Assembly: GCF_000422645.1 (NCBI RefSeq)
Contig: NZ_AUGL01000023.1
Span: 1-64,000, forward strand
Reading direction: 5' to 3'
Source of the DNA: Ferrimonas futtsuensis DSM 18154
Lineage (GTDB): Bacteria; Pseudomonadota; Gammaproteobacteria; Enterobacterales; Shewanellaceae
DNA: 64,000 nt
In this document: positions 33,790 through 44,832 of the stretch, piece by piece
How positions within the stretch are numbered: position 1 is the stretch's first letter
Layout of the letters: every line of letters begins with the position of its first letter
Translations under genes and position numbers: made by a program
The notes under the pieces: model-generated
Told to the model about the DNA's origin: nothing
Database searches by the model: none
The model's input: only the letters and a program-made list of their open reading frames with translations

Positions 33790-35342
33790 TCGCATCTCTT
33801 AAACCGGGTCAGAGCCACACCCTGACCCTCAGTTGCAGATATCAACACCAACCGGCGGATCTGTTCCAGATGCTCGCTGGCGATCTGCCCAACACCATGC
33901 TGCTGGAGTCCGCCGAAGTGGACACCAAGGCGGACACCCAGAGCCTGCTGATGCTGGCCGCCGCCCTGCGCATCGAGTGCAACGGCCACAGCATCAACTG
34001 CCGGGCCCTGAGCGCCAACGGCAAGAGCCTGCTGCCCCATCTTCAGGCCAGCTTGACGGAGTTCACTCCCCGGCTTGAGGGCGACACCCTGACGCTGACG
34101 GTGCCCCAACAGCCCCAGGCCCTGGATGAGGACAGCCGCCTCAAGGCACCCTCCCCCCTGTCGGTGCTGCGCGGTATTCTTGCTAGCGTGGATCACGACG
34201 ACGCCTGTGCCCAGTCGCTGATGCTGGCCGGCTGCTTCGCCTTCGATCTGGTGGCCACGGTGGAGCCTCTGCCGGAAGTAAAAGAGAGTCCCAACAACTG
34301 CCCGGACTACCTCTTCTACCTGGCGGAGCAGACTCTGGTTCTGGACCACCGCCGCCGCTCCGCCCGCCTGATCGGCACCCTGTTTGGCGGTGCCCACGCC
34401 GAGATGAGCCAGCACCACCTGAGCCAGTCCCTGGCAGAGCTGGCCCGGCGCATCGATGGCTTCACCGGCGGCAAGGCGGTCTCGGTGGCAGAGCCGACGA
34501 CCGTCCAGCTCAGCCAGGACGACGCCCAGTTCCGTCAAAAGGTGGAAAATCTCAAGGAACACATTCGCGCCGGTGACATCTTCCAGGTGGTGCCCGGAAG
34601 ACGCTTCTCCCTGCCCTGCCCCAACCCTGTCGAGGCCTATCGCAGACTGCGCCGGGACAACCCCAGCCCCTACATGTTCGTGATGCAAGATGAAACCTTC
34701 ACCCTGTTCGGTGCCTCCCCGGAGAGCGCCCTCAAGTATGGCGCCGACTCCAACCAGGTGGAGATCTACCCCATTGCCGGCACCCGCCGCCGCGGCCGCC
34801 GCGCCGACGGCAGCCTGGATTACGATCTGGATGCCCGCATCGAACTGGGCCTGCGCCAGGATAAGAAGGAGACCGCCGAACATATGATGCTGGTGGATCT
34901 GGCCCGCAACGACATCGCCCGAATCAGTCAGCCCGGCAGCCGCCGCATTCCCGAACTACTCAAGGTGGACAGATACAGCCATGTGATGCACCTGGTCAGC
35001 CGGGTCACCGGCCAGCTCCGTGAGGATCTGGACGCCCTGCACGCCTACCAGGCCTGCATGAACATGGGCACCCTCACCGGCGCCCCCAAGGTCCGTGCCG
35101 CCCAGCTGCTGCGTGAGGCGGAAGGGGAGCGGCGAGGCAGCTACGGCGGCGCCGTCGGCTACCTCAACGGCCGGGGTGACATGGACACCTGCATCGTCAT
35201 CCGCTCCGCCCTGGTCAACGGTGGCACCGCCTATGTCCAGGCCGGCGCCGGCGTGGTGTATGACTCCGATCCGCAGTCGGAAGCCGATGAAACCCGCAAC
35301 AAGGCGATGGCGGTGATCCGCGCCATGGGAGGTAGCCTGTGA
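33786..35342 (+). CDS. trpE: Anthranilate synthase component I
   Basis: Converts chorismate to anthranilate with ammonia from TrpG. It has 518 residues; the chorismate-binding domain shows GDIFQVVPGRRFS, PIAGTRRRGR, ELGLRQDKKETAEHMMLVDLAR (read in parts) and GAPKVRAAQLL. The N-terminal LLESAEVDTK element matches the Trp-binding feedback site. The start is GTG inside the stop of the preceding gene, and the end overlaps trpG by four bases. Confidence 0.95.
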   Translation: MIASLKPGQSHTLTLSCRYQHQPADLFQMLAGDLPNTMLLESAEVDTKADTQSLLMLAAALRIECNGHSINCRALSANGKSLLPHLQASLTEFTPRLEGDTLTLTVPQQPQALDEDSRLKAPSPLSVLRGILASVDHDDACAQSLMLAGCFAFDLVATVEPLPEVKESPNNCPDYLFYLAEQTLVLDHRRRSARLIGTLFGGAHAEMSQHHLSQSLAELARRIDGFTGGKAVSVAEPTTVQLSQDDAQFRQKVENLKEHIRAGDIFQVVPGRRFSLPCPNPVEAYRRLRRDNPSPYMFVMQDETFTLFGASPESALKYGADSNQVEIYPIAGTRRRGRRADGSLDYDLDARIELGLRQDKKETAEHMMLVDLARNDIARISQPGSRRIPELLKVDRYSHVMHLVSRVTGQLREDLDALHAYQACMNMGTLTGAPKVRAAQLLREAEGERRGSYGGAVGYLNGRGDMDTCIVIRSALVNGGTAYVQAGAGVVYDSDPQSEADETRNKAMAVIRAMGGSL

Positions 35343-35935
35343 ACCCCATCATCCTGCTGGACAACTTCGACTCCTTCACCTGGAACCTGGTGGACCAGTT
35401 CCGCAGCCTGGGCCACCCGGTGACCGTCTACCGCAACGACATCGATGCCGCACAGCTGGCGAACACACTGCTGAAGGAGCACCAGGACGCGGTGCTGGTG
35501 CTCAGCCCCGGCCCCGGCGCTCCCGCCGAAGCGGGCTGCATGATGCAGCTTATTGAGCTGGTGGCGGGCAAACTGCCGATCCTGGGGATCTGCCTGGGGC
35601 ATCAGGCCCTGGTGGAGCACTACGGCGGCAAGGTAGGCTTCGCCGGCGAGGTGGTGCACGGCAAGGCCAGCCCCATGAGCCACGACGGCGGTCCGCTGTT
35701 CCGCGGCATGGCCAACCCTCTGCCGGTGGCGCGCTACCACAGCCTGGTGGCCCATACTGTGCCTGATTGCCTGCACGTGCCCGCCAAGGTCGACGAGATG
35801 GCGATGGCCATCGTCCACCCACAGCACCGGGCCGTGGGCTTTCAGTTCCACCCCGAATCCATTTTGACCCTGGAGGGCAGCGGGTTGCTGACCCGCACCC
35901 TGACCCTGCTGACCGAGGACACGCCCCTATGCTGA
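35339..35935 (+). CDS. trpG: Anthranilate synthase component II, glutamine amidotransferase
   Basis: Supplies ammonia from glutamine to TrpE. It has 198 residues with the class I amidotransferase triad: Cys in GICLGHQAL, and His and Glu in FQFHPESILT. It opens with LLDNFDSFTWNL. GTG start. Unlike in E. coli, trpG is not fused to trpD; the two overlap by seven bases. Confidence 0.95.
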   Translation: MNPIILLDNFDSFTWNLVDQFRSLGHPVTVYRNDIDAAQLANTLLKEHQDAVLVLSPGPGAPAEAGCMMQLIELVAGKLPILGICLGHQALVEHYGGKVGFAGEVVHGKASPMSHDGGPLFRGMANPLPVARYHSLVAHTVPDCLHVPAKVDEMAMAIVHPQHRAVGFQFHPESILTLEGSGLLTRTLTLLTEDTPLC

Positions 35936-36957
35936 CTCCAGTACAAAAGATGATGACCCAGCTGTTTGACGGCAACGCCCTCTCCCGCGAGCAGGCCAAG
36001 ACCCTGTTCAGTTATGTGGTCCATGGAGAGGTGAGCGAGGTGGAGCTGGCCTGTGTGCTCACCGCGCTGAAGTTGCGGGGCGAGCAGATCGAGGAGATCA
36101 CCGGTGCCGCCGAAGCCCTGCGCCAAGCGGCCCGCCCCTTCCCCCGCCCGCAAGGTGATCTCATCGACATCGTCGGCACCGGCGGCGATGGCGCCAACAC
36201 CATCAACATCTCCACCACCGCCACCTTTGTGGCCGCCGCCGCCGGTGCCCGGGTGGCCAAACACGGCAGCCGCAGCGTCTCCTCCCGCTCCGGCGCCTCC
36301 GACCTGCTCAACCAGTTTGGGGTCAACCTGACCATGTGTCCGGATCACTCCGCCCAGTGTCTGGACCAGCTGGGGGTGACCTTCCTGTTTGCCCCCCACT
36401 ACCACGCCGGCATGCGCCACGCCGCGCCGGTGCGCCAGGTGATGAAGACCCGCACCCTGTTCAATGTGCTGGGGCCACTGATCAACCCGGCGCGCCCCAA
36501 CCAGATGCTGCTGGGGGTCTACGCTCCTGAGCTGATCCGTCCCATCGCCGAGGTGATTCGCTCTCTGGGCGTGGAGCGGGCCATGGTGGTGCACGGCAGC
36601 GGCCTGGATGAGCTGGCCATTCACGGCGACAGCCAGGCACTGGAAATCATCGGTGGCGAGATGATTGAGCGCCACTTCTCCCCCGCCGACCTCGGAGTCA
36701 ATCAGTACGATCTGGCCGCCATCCGCGGTGGCGAACCGGAAGAGAACCGCGCCATCTCCGAGCAGCTGCTTGGCGGTGGCGGCACCGATGCCCAGCGGGC
36801 AGCGGTGGCGGTCAACGCCGGCGCCGCCCTCTACCTCGCCGGTCAGGCGGACAGCATGAAGGCCGGCACCGAGCTGGCCATGGCCACCATGGACGCCGCC
36901 AAGCCGCTGCAGCTGATCCGCGACTTCGCCCAGCTCAGTCAACAGGAGGCGGTGTAA
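35929..36957 (+). CDS. trpD: Anthranilate phosphoribosyltransferase
   Basis: Transfers phosphoribose from PRPP to anthranilate. The 342-residue protein has the glycine-rich GTGGDGANTINIST motif at about residue 80, KHGSRSVSSRSGASDLL, and NVLGPLINP. The start at 35929 lies within the last codons of trpG. No RBS is needed if translation is coupled. Confidence 0.95.
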   Translation: MLTPVQKMMTQLFDGNALSREQAKTLFSYVVHGEVSEVELACVLTALKLRGEQIEEITGAAEALRQAARPFPRPQGDLIDIVGTGGDGANTINISTTATFVAAAAGARVAKHGSRSVSSRSGASDLLNQFGVNLTMCPDHSAQCLDQLGVTFLFAPHYHAGMRHAAPVRQVMKTRTLFNVLGPLINPARPNQMLLGVYAPELIRPIAEVIRSLGVERAMVVHGSGLDELAIHGDSQALEIIGGEMIERHFSPADLGVNQYDLAAIRGGEPEENRAISEQLLGGGGTDAQRAAVAVNAGAALYLAGQADSMKAGTELAMATMDAAKPLQLIRDFAQLSQQEAV

Positions 36958-38310
36958 GTGAGTACCATCTTAGGCAAGATTGTCGACACCAAGGCCCGGC
37001 ACATCGACCAGCTGGAGCGGCGCTACGGCGAACTGCTGCACAGCCGCGCCGCCCCCAGCGACCGCTCCCTGTATGACGCCCTCAAAGGCGGCAACGCCGG
37101 TTTCATCCTGGAGTGCAAAAAGGCCAGCCCCTCCAAAGGGCTGATCCGTCCCGACTTCGACCCGGTGGCCATTGCCACGGTCTACGACAAATACGCCGCC
37201 GGCATCTCGGTGCTTACCGACGAGCAGTTCTTCCAGGGCGACTTCGAGTACCTGAAGGCGGTGCGGACTGCGGTCAGCGTGCCGGTGTTGTGCAAAGACT
37301 TTGTGGTGGACGCCCGCCAGCTGCGCCTGGCCCGCCACATGGGCGCCGACGCCGCCCTGCTGATGCTGTCGGTGCTGGACGATGAGCAGTACCGGGCACT
37401 GGCCGAAGAGGCCAACATCCTGGGGCTGGACATCCTCACCGAAGTCAGCAACGACGAAGAGGTTGAGCGCGCCATCGCCCTGGGTGCCCGCATCATCGGC
37501 ATCAACAACCGGGATCTGCGCGATCTCTCCGTCGACCTGGCCACCACCGAGCGCCTGGCCCCCAGGATTCCCCAGGACCGGGTGGTGATCAGTGAGTCCG
37601 GCATCGCCACCCATCAGGACGTGCGCCGCCTGGCACCCCTGGCGGATGGTTTCCTGGTGGGCAGCCAGTTGACCGCCCAGGACAACATTGACCAGGCCTG
37701 CCGCCAGCTGATTTTCGGCGAGAACAAGGTGTGCGGCCTCACCCGCGACGCCGATGTGAAGGCGGTGGCCGAGGCCGGCGCCCTCTATGGCGGCCTGATT
37801 TTCGCCCCTAAGTCGCCCCGCTGCGTCACCCCGCAGCAGGCTGCCCGCCTACGCCAGACCGCCGATCTTCGCTTCGTCGGCGTGTTCGTCAACGAATCCG
37901 CGGAGACCGTGGCCAAACTGGCCAACGAACTGACCTTGCACGCAGTGCAGCTGCACGGCAGTGAGGATGAGGCCTACATCGACGCCCTGCGCCCGCAACT
38001 GCCACACACCCAGATCTGGAAGGCGGTCAAGCCCGACGGCAGCAACCGGGTCAGCAACGCCGACCGGCTGCTGTTCGACAGCGCCAAGGCGGGCCAGTTT
38101 GGTGGCACCGGCACCACCTTCGACTGGTCCCTGGTGGGCGAGGACCGCCCCAGCGCCATGCTGGCTGGTGGTCTCTCCCCCGACAACGTTCAGGAGGCTG
38201 CCGCCGCCGGCTTCCTGGGACTGGATCTCAACTCAGGCCTGGAGTCCGCCCCCGGCCTGAAACAGCAAGATAAAATAGCCCAGGCCTTTGCCAGCCTGCG
38301 CCAATACTGA
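36958..38310 (+). CDS. trpCF: Bifunctional indole-3-glycerol phosphate synthase / PRA isomerase
   Basis: A fusion of TrpC (about residues 1-255) and TrpF (about 256-450), the enteric-type arrangement. TrpC shows ILECKKASPSKG, LCKDFVVD and INNRDL. TrpF shows VCGLTRDADVKAV, VQLHGSEDEAYI and LAGGLSPDNV. It catalyses two consecutive steps from phosphoribosyl anthranilate to indole-glycerol phosphate. GTG start directly after the trpD stop. Confidence 0.95.
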   Translation: MSTILGKIVDTKARHIDQLERRYGELLHSRAAPSDRSLYDALKGGNAGFILECKKASPSKGLIRPDFDPVAIATVYDKYAAGISVLTDEQFFQGDFEYLKAVRTAVSVPVLCKDFVVDARQLRLARHMGADAALLMLSVLDDEQYRALAEEANILGLDILTEVSNDEEVERAIALGARIIGINNRDLRDLSVDLATTERLAPRIPQDRVVISESGIATHQDVRRLAPLADGFLVGSQLTAQDNIDQACRQLIFGENKVCGLTRDADVKAVAEAGALYGGLIFAPKSPRCVTPQQAARLRQTADLRFVGVFVNESAETVAKLANELTLHAVQLHGSEDEAYIDALRPQLPHTQIWKAVKPDGSNRVSNADRLLFDSAKAGQFGGTGTTFDWSLVGEDRPSAMLAGGLSPDNVQEAAAAGFLGLDLNSGLESAPGLKQQDKIAQAFASLRQY

Positions 38311-38319
38311 GGAAGCCCC

Positions 38320-39503
<1,184 letters not shown>

Positions 39504-39507
<4 letters not shown>

Positions 39508-40316
39508 GCCGTTACCAGAACCTGTTTGACGCCCTGAATGAAAAGGGCGAAGGCGCCTTTGTCCCCTTTGTGACCCTGGGTGACCCCCACCCGGATCAGA
39601 CCCTGGCGGTGATTGACGCCCTGGTGGCCGGTGGTGCCGATGCCCTGGAGCTGGGGATCCCCTTCTCCGATCCCCTGGCGGACGGTCCCACCATCCAGAA
39701 CGCCACGGTGCGCGCCCTGAGTGCCGGTACCACCCCGGCCCGCTGTTTCGACCTGCTGGCCCAGGTGCGTCAGCGTTACCCCCAGCTGCCCATTGGCCTG
39801 CTGGTGTACGCCAACCTGGTGTTCTCCCCCGGGATCGACGCTTTCTATCAGCGCTGCCGCGACACCGGCATCGACTCGGTACTGGTGGCCGATGTCCCCG
39901 TGGAGGAAAGTCGGGAGTTTGCCGACTCTGCCCGACGTCACGGCGTGGCCCCCATCTTTATCGCACCGCCCAACGGCGACGAACAGACCCTGAAGGCGGT
40001 CTCCGAGCAAGGAGAAGGCTACACCTACCTGCTCTCCCGTGCCGGGGTCACCGGCACCGAGACCAAGGCGGGGATGCCGGTTGGCCCTCTGCTGGAGAGC
40101 CTCAAGGCGTTCGACGCCCCTCCGGCAATCCTCGGCTTTGGCATCTCTGAGCCTCAGCAGGTACGCGATGCGGTAGGCGCGGGCGCCGCCGGCGCCATCT
40201 CCGGCAGTGCCACAGTGAAGATCATCGAGAAATATCATGGCGATATTCAGCGTATGACCGAGGAGTTAACCCGGTTTACCCGAGCCATGAAGGACGCCAC
40301 CCGCAAAGTTGGTTAA
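39504..40316 (+). CDS. trpA: Tryptophan synthase alpha chain
   Basis: Cleaves indole-glycerol phosphate to indole, which is channelled to TrpB. The 270-residue barrel has the catalytic Glu in [15 protein letters not shown], the catalytic Asp in [11 protein letters not shown], and a C-terminal phosphate-binding GFGIS and [11 protein letters not shown] start inside the trpB stop. A strong terminator closes the operon. Confidence 0.96.
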
Positions 40317-40327
40317 AACCCACCCCA

Positions 40328-40356
40328 AAAGGCGGAGCCCCCTGCGCTCCGCCTTT
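40328..40356 (+). terminator. Terminator of the trp operon
   Basis: AAAGGCGGAGC and GCTCCGCCTTT form an 11-bp stem with a seven-base loop, 11 bp after the trpA stop. Confidence 0.85.
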
Positions 40357-40412
40357 CCAGTACTTGTGCTATTGGTTAGACTGTCCGCCTGCCCCTGGAT
40401 GACAGAGACACA

Positions 40413-40964
40413 ATGAAACAGATCCTCGACTTCCTGCCCCTGCTGGTATTTTTCGCCGTCTACAAGTTTTACGACATCTTCCTCGCCAGCGGAGCCCTGG
40501 TGGCCGCCTCTGCGTTGCAAATAGCCCTTATCTACCTGCTCTACAAGCGGGTTGAGAAACAACACCTGATCACCTTCGCCCTGGTGGCGGTGTTTGGCAC
40601 CCTGACCATGGTGCTCAGGGATGACACCTTCATCAAATGGAAGGTCACCATAGTCCAGTTCCTGTTTGCCGGCGCCCTGCTTATCGCCGAACTGATGAAC
40701 AAGTCTCTGCTCAAGGCGATGCTGGGCAAGGAGATGCCTCTGCCTGACAAGGTATGGCGAAAGGCGGCCCTGGCCTGGGTGATTTTCTTCGTGGCCAGCG
40801 GCGTGCTCAACCTTTATATCGCCTTTAACCTGTCCCAGGAGACCTGGGTGAACTTCAAGGTGTTCGGCCTGATGGGGATGACCCTGGTCTACACCCTGCT
40901 GACCATCCTCTACCTCTACCGGCATCTGCCCAAGGACTTCAAACCCGAGGACAAGACGGACTAG
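40413..40964 (+). CDS. yciB: Inner-membrane septation-type protein YciB
   Basis: A 183-residue protein with five hydrophobic segments. It opens [20 protein letters not shown] and continues with [16 protein letters not shown], both typical of YciB (septation protein A, older name IspZ). In E. coli YciB interacts with cell-elongation and division proteins and affects envelope integrity. In enterics it neighbours trp and yci genes, as here. Confidence 0.93.
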   Translation: MKQILDFLPLLVFFAVYKFYDIFLASGALVAASALQIALIYLLYKRVEKQHLITFALVAVFGTLTMVLRDDTFIKWKVTIVQFLFAGALLIAELMNKSLLKAMLGKEMPLPDKVWRKAALAWVIFFVASGVLNLYIAFNLSQETWVNFKVFGLMGMTLVYTLLTILYLYRHLPKDFKPEDKTD

Positions 40965-41037
40965 TCCCTTGGGGGCCTGAATTCCCCCTGGCGGACTAGT
41001 TCCCGCCACCAGCCGCGAGGGCCACCTCCAATGCCCC

Positions 41038-41062
41038 AAAAGCCCGCTCCCATGCGGGCTTT
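41038..41062 (+). terminator. Terminator after yciB
   Basis: AAAGCCCGC and GCGGGCTTT form a stem with a seven-base loop, followed by CTTGT; the T-tract is short. Confidence 0.75.
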
Positions 41063-41209
41063 CTTGTCTCCGCATGACTGGATTCCAGACATCTAACTTC
41101 CACTAATAAAATGATTTCTTTGCACTAACGCCCCACTTGTACTAGCTCTTTATAGTGAGCCGTGCCGACAGAAACATGGCCGATGACAATGATGACAATG
41201 GGGTAAACT

Positions 41210-41983
41210 ATGTTAACAATGGATGTGCCAAGAGTGGTGTTGACCCACTTCTCAGAACAACCCCTGGGACGTGTGCGCCATCAACTGGCGGACGCGCTGC
41301 ATGTGGAGATACAGCCCTTCAACGAGCTGAAACGAGAGGGTTGCCCCTGCTTGGTGGAGTTCGATGCCCAGAGCGCGGCGGAGCTCAGCCGGGCCCGGGA
41401 GCTCAGGCAACAACAGCCCGAGCGGAAGATCATCTGGCTGGTGCCCAGACTCAACATTCCTGTACTGAAACTTGCCCTGTCACTGCAGATAACCCAAGTG
41501 TTTGCGTTGCCCCTCTCTCCCGCAGACACGGTGGAGCTCAAGCTGCTGCTCAATGATGGCTTCCAGGCTCCGGGGCACAGCTTGCGTCCCACCCATGAAA
41601 AGCTGCGCAATGTTCTGGAGAACATCGAGCAGCGGTTCGAGCAGCCTCTCTCCCTGCAAAAGCTGGCCCATGAGGCGGGGATCAGCGACAGCCGGCTGTG
41701 TCACCTGTTTCGTCAGCACCTGGGACTCAAATTCAGTCTCTATCTGGTCTGTCGCCGCCTGGAAGCCGCCCCGGATGCTCTCCAGGACGAAGGGCTGAAC
41801 ATTGCGTCGGTAGCCTACAAGCTGGGCTTCTCCACCCCATCCCACTTCTGCCGGGCCTTCAAGGCCCACTACGGCATGACCCCCACTGAGTTTAAACAGG
41901 GCAGCAGCCAGGGCAGACACAGTCATGCGTTTCACCGATACCTCCAGTGTCGTAACCCTGACTATCTGGCCTCGGAGAGCTGA
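41210..41983 (+). CDS. AraC-family transcriptional regulator
   Basis: A 257-residue regulator. The C-terminal third (about residues 135-240) carries two helix-turn-helix units: LQKLAHEAGISDSRLCHLFR, then IASVAYKLGFSTPSHFCRAF followed by GMTPTEF, the AraC signature. The N-terminal domain has no recognised effector fold; it includes a Leu-rich central part that may dimerise. GGGG lies six bases before the ATG. It shares one base with the L,D-transpeptidase gene, so the two form an operon. The inducer is unknown. Confidence 0.9.
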   Translation: MLTMDVPRVVLTHFSEQPLGRVRHQLADALHVEIQPFNELKREGCPCLVEFDAQSAAELSRARELRQQQPERKIIWLVPRLNIPVLKLALSLQITQVFALPLSPADTVELKLLLNDGFQAPGHSLRPTHEKLRNVLENIEQRFEQPLSLQKLAHEAGISDSRLCHLFRQHLGLKFSLYLVCRRLEAAPDALQDEGLNIASVAYKLGFSTPSHFCRAFKAHYGMTPTEFKQGSSQGRHSHAFHRYLQCRNPDYLASES

Positions 41984-43320
41984 TGCGCAGTCTGCTACTG
42001 CTCCTGCTCACCCTCTCTTTGCCGCTTCAGGGGCAGACTCTCTGGCCAGCACCAGGCAGTGCCCCATGGGCGGACCATTGGTACCGGATACTGGTGGATC
42101 TGGAGTTCAGCCCTGCACTACCGGAAGATGCAACCCAGGCCTTCAGGGCAAGCGAGCGTCTGGTCCGTTTTCAGGCGTCCCTGAGGGGAGTCTCTCCGGA
42201 TCCCGTTCTGGAAGCACTGGCCCAGGCCAGTTCCCCCGCCGAGCTGCAAACCTGGGTAAGCGGCATTGCCCCAAGCTATCAGGCGTTTGAGCGACTCAGG
42301 GCCGCACTCCATGAAGAACAGAAGCTGGCTGACCTGCCAAGACCGGATTTCACCGACATCCGCACCTTCTCACTTGGGCAATCTCATCCAGAGCTTGTTC
42401 CTTTGCGCCGCCTTCTGGCGGCCAGGCTTGGAGACACTCTGCCCCCCCACCTGATTAACCGGGATGTGTGGGACCCTCCCCTGATCGATGCCCTGCGCCG
42501 CTTCCAGCGGGAGAGCCAGTTGCCCGCGTCTGGTCGGCTGACCGCAGACACCATTGATGCGCTCTCTCTGGACAATGAGGAAAGACTGGCCGCCATCAGG
42601 TTCAGCCTGCGCCAGTGGCTGCAACTTCCCCCACAGCTGTCAGGGGACGCCATATTGGTGAACCTGCCCCACTATCAGTTGATGGCCCTAGAAGGCAAGC
42701 GGGTCCACATGGTCCTGCCGGTCATCATCGGGGCGCCAGACACGCCCACCCCCAGATTCAACAGCCGTTTCAGCTCGGTGACCCTCAACCCGAGCTGGAC
42801 CCCGCCCTGGAGCATCATCAAGGGAGAGCTGTTGCCGGCCTACCGGCGGGACAGCAACAGCCTTAAGCGCCAAGGTTTCGAACTTATCGACCCAAAATCG
42901 CCCAACTCCCCTCTTCCCTGGAAAAATGTCGCTCCGGGCCAGCTTCCCGGCCTGTTGTCGCAGTACCAGCTTAAACAGAGGCCGGGGAGTAACAATGCAC
43001 TGGGCAGCGCCAGATTAAACCTGGTAAACAGCAACGCCATATTTCTTCACGACACCCCAAACCAGAAACTGTTTCTTCGTCCCCAGAGAGCACTTAGTCA
43101 TGGATGTATCAGAATCCAGAATATCGATCGTCTGCTCGCTTATCTGGAGAGAAATATCCCTTTACCTGAACGTCAAAAATTGCAATATGCAAAAAAAAGC
43201 AGGGACAGCTTTACCCAAAGCCTGGGCAATACTGCCAAGGTGTATATTGTCTATATGCCCGCATGGCCAAAAGGGGACAATAGTGCCTCCATTGCTGCAG
43301 ACATATACAATTTGATTTAG
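41983..43320 (+). CDS. L,D-transpeptidase (YkuD domain) with peptidoglycan-binding domain
   Basis: A 445-residue LdtD (YcbB)-like protein. A signal peptide covers residues 1-19. A region with no named motif follows, then a PG_binding_1 motif near residue 180 (LRRFQRESQLPASGRLT), and a YkuD catalytic domain with FLHDTPN and the SHGCIR motif that holds the catalytic Cys. It would form 3-3 cross-links in peptidoglycan or attach proteins in the periplasm. Control by the coupled AraC gene is plausible. Confidence 0.9.
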   Translation: MRSLLLLLLTLSLPLQGQTLWPAPGSAPWADHWYRILVDLEFSPALPEDATQAFRASERLVRFQASLRGVSPDPVLEALAQASSPAELQTWVSGIAPSYQAFERLRAALHEEQKLADLPRPDFTDIRTFSLGQSHPELVPLRRLLAARLGDTLPPHLINRDVWDPPLIDALRRFQRESQLPASGRLTADTIDALSLDNEERLAAIRFSLRQWLQLPPQLSGDAILVNLPHYQLMALEGKRVHMVLPVIIGAPDTPTPRFNSRFSSVTLNPSWTPPWSIIKGELLPAYRRDSNSLKRQGFELIDPKSPNSPLPWKNVAPGQLPGLLSQYQLKQRPGSNNALGSARLNLVNSNAIFLHDTPNQKLFLRPQRALSHGCIRIQNIDRLLAYLERNIPLPERQKLQYAKKSRDSFTQSLGNTAKVYIVYMPAWPKGDNSASIAADIYNLI

Positions 43321-43540
43321 ATAACTGATATGTTTACCATTTTTTCCACAAACAAATGAAAACAGATGTGTGAATATCCACTTGGCATCATTTAAATGAC
43401 AGTTTTCGCAACTTCAGGCTAGGCAGAGCTGAATTTTCTCGACTAAGTTTACAACAGTGTCGAGCAACCTCTTACCCTATCGCTCGAACACATTCCTGGG
43501 ACATTAAACAGGTAATACTAACTGCGCGGAGATTATTGTT

Positions 43541-43732
43541 ATGTTCAAGAAGGCACTCGTTGAGTTTTGGAATGATGAGAGCGGTTTGTCCGCGGTAGAG
43601 TATGCCATTGCCGGTAGCCTGGTAGTAGGCGGTATGGTTATCGCGTTTGGTGAGCTAGGGACAGAGGCCACACAGGAGATCTCTGCGTTGTGTGCTGCTG
43701 TAGACGCAACCGGTGACTGTGACGGCCAGTAA
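43541..43732 (+). CDS. flp: Flp-type pilin (first copy)
   Basis: A 63-residue prepilin. The leader ends at Gly15 before LSAVEYAIAG, with Glu at +5 of the mature protein, the type IVb processing signature. About 25 hydrophobic residues then form the assembly helix. The C-terminus has two Cys eight residues apart (CAAVDATGDC) ahead of DGQ, shared with the second pilin. GGAG lies nine bases upstream. It is followed by a strong terminator, so the pilin can be expressed apart from the rest of the locus. Confidence 0.92.
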   Translation: MFKKALVEFWNDESGLSAVEYAIAGSLVVGGMVIAFGELGTEATQEISALCAAVDATGDCDGQ

Positions 43733-43763
43733 ACACGGACGTTGACATACTTTGTCGCAATGA

Positions 43764-43796
43764 AGAGCACTGCCTGTCGGCGGTGCTCTGTTTTTT
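43764..43796 (+). terminator. Terminator/attenuator after first flp gene
   Basis: AGAGCAC and GTGCTCT close a hairpin, followed by TGTTTTTT. Partial read-through into tadV would give pilin excess over assembly proteins. Confidence 0.85.
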
Positions 43797-43811
43797 CAGG
43801 GGCGTATCACC

Positions 43812-44342
43812 ATGACACTATTACAATGCCAGTACGTACTGACCTCCATCGTCTTCCTTATCGCAGTTGTCACCGACCTTAGGACGGAGCGCATCCCTAA
43901 CTGGCTGGTTCTTTCTGCACTAATCAGTGGGCTGGGTCTGCAATTCGCCTTTGAGGGTTGGAGCGGCTTGCTGACCTCCCTGGGAGGGGCTCTGGCAGCT
44001 GCCGTCTTGCTGATCTTCTTCTATGTCAAGAAGATGCTGGGCGCAGGCGACGTCAAGTTGATGATCGGCATAGGCGCCATTCTCGGCCCCTACATGGTGT
44101 TCTGGAATCTCTGCTTCGGCATCATCGCAGGCGGGTTCACCACCATGGGCTTCGCCCTGTTTCGCGTCGGCTGGTACGGGGTGCTGGCCAGCCTCAAGCG
44201 TTACTACCAATGCCTGATGACCCGCACCTACTTCAAGCCCAGTCCCTACGAGGCTGCCGGACTAAGAGTGCCTTATGCTCCTGCCCTGGCTATTGGCTGG
44301 CTGGTTATCATGTTGGGCCCCACTAATTTACCCGGTCTGTAA
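43812..44342 (+). CDS. tadV: Tad prepilin peptidase (A24 family)
   Basis: A 176-residue membrane aspartyl peptidase of the TadV/CpaA type, which removes the leader of Flp and pseudopilins. The two catalytic Asp are in VTDLRTERIPN and in the GAGDVKLM (GxGD) motif. It has about five hydrophobic segments and no methyltransferase domain. It lies between the two pilin genes. Confidence 0.92.
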   Translation: MTLLQCQYVLTSIVFLIAVVTDLRTERIPNWLVLSALISGLGLQFAFEGWSGLLTSLGGALAAAVLLIFFYVKKMLGAGDVKLMIGIGAILGPYMVFWNLCFGIIAGGFTTMGFALFRVGWYGVLASLKRYYQCLMTRTYFKPSPYEAAGLRVPYAPALAIGWLVIMLGPTNLPGL

Positions 44343-44462
44343 ATTTTCGATCGCAGACTGGTGCCAGCCTACGCAATTAGGAGAAAGGCCAATTTCATTG
44401 CTGTTGTCTAGGCTTGAGTTAGTGCGCAATTTAATGCAACGGAATGAACAGGGGTTAGGGGA

Positions 44463-44654
44463 ATGCAAGAATCAGGGATTAGCGCGTTCTTAAAGGATGA
44501 AAATGGACTTTCTACTGTGGAGTACGCCATTGCAGGCAGTCTGGTTGCCGCAGGAATGGTTGTCGCGTTTGGCGAACTCGGAATTGAAACTGCTGGAAGA
44601 ATATCCGAAATGTGCAGCAACGTAGACGCTGCCGGAGATTGTGACGGCCAGTAA
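44463..44654 (+). CDS. flp: Flp-type pilin (second copy)
   Basis: A 63-residue prepilin with the leader ending at Gly15 before LSTVEYAIAG, and with Glu at +5. It resembles the first pilin throughout but differs in the mature middle (FGELGIETAGRISEMC). It keeps the paired Cys (CSNVDAAGDC) and ends in DGQ. AGGGG precedes the ATG closely. No strong terminator follows. Confidence 0.9.
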   Translation: MQESGISAFLKDENGLSTVEYAIAGSLVAAGMVVAFGELGIETAGRISEMCSNVDAAGDCDGQ

Positions 44655-44832
44655 TCCGAAGACTCCCCCAGCTCAGATTCCCAAGCCAACTTAATTGTTG
44701 GCAGAACTGTCTCGGCTTTAAAAAGGCGAATGCTCGGAGATGGATATCAATAAATTTCAGACAAAGGCGGACGTTACTATTTCTGAGTAAAAAGGCAAGT
44801 CAAACACAGGGTATAAATTAAGGACAACTGAA

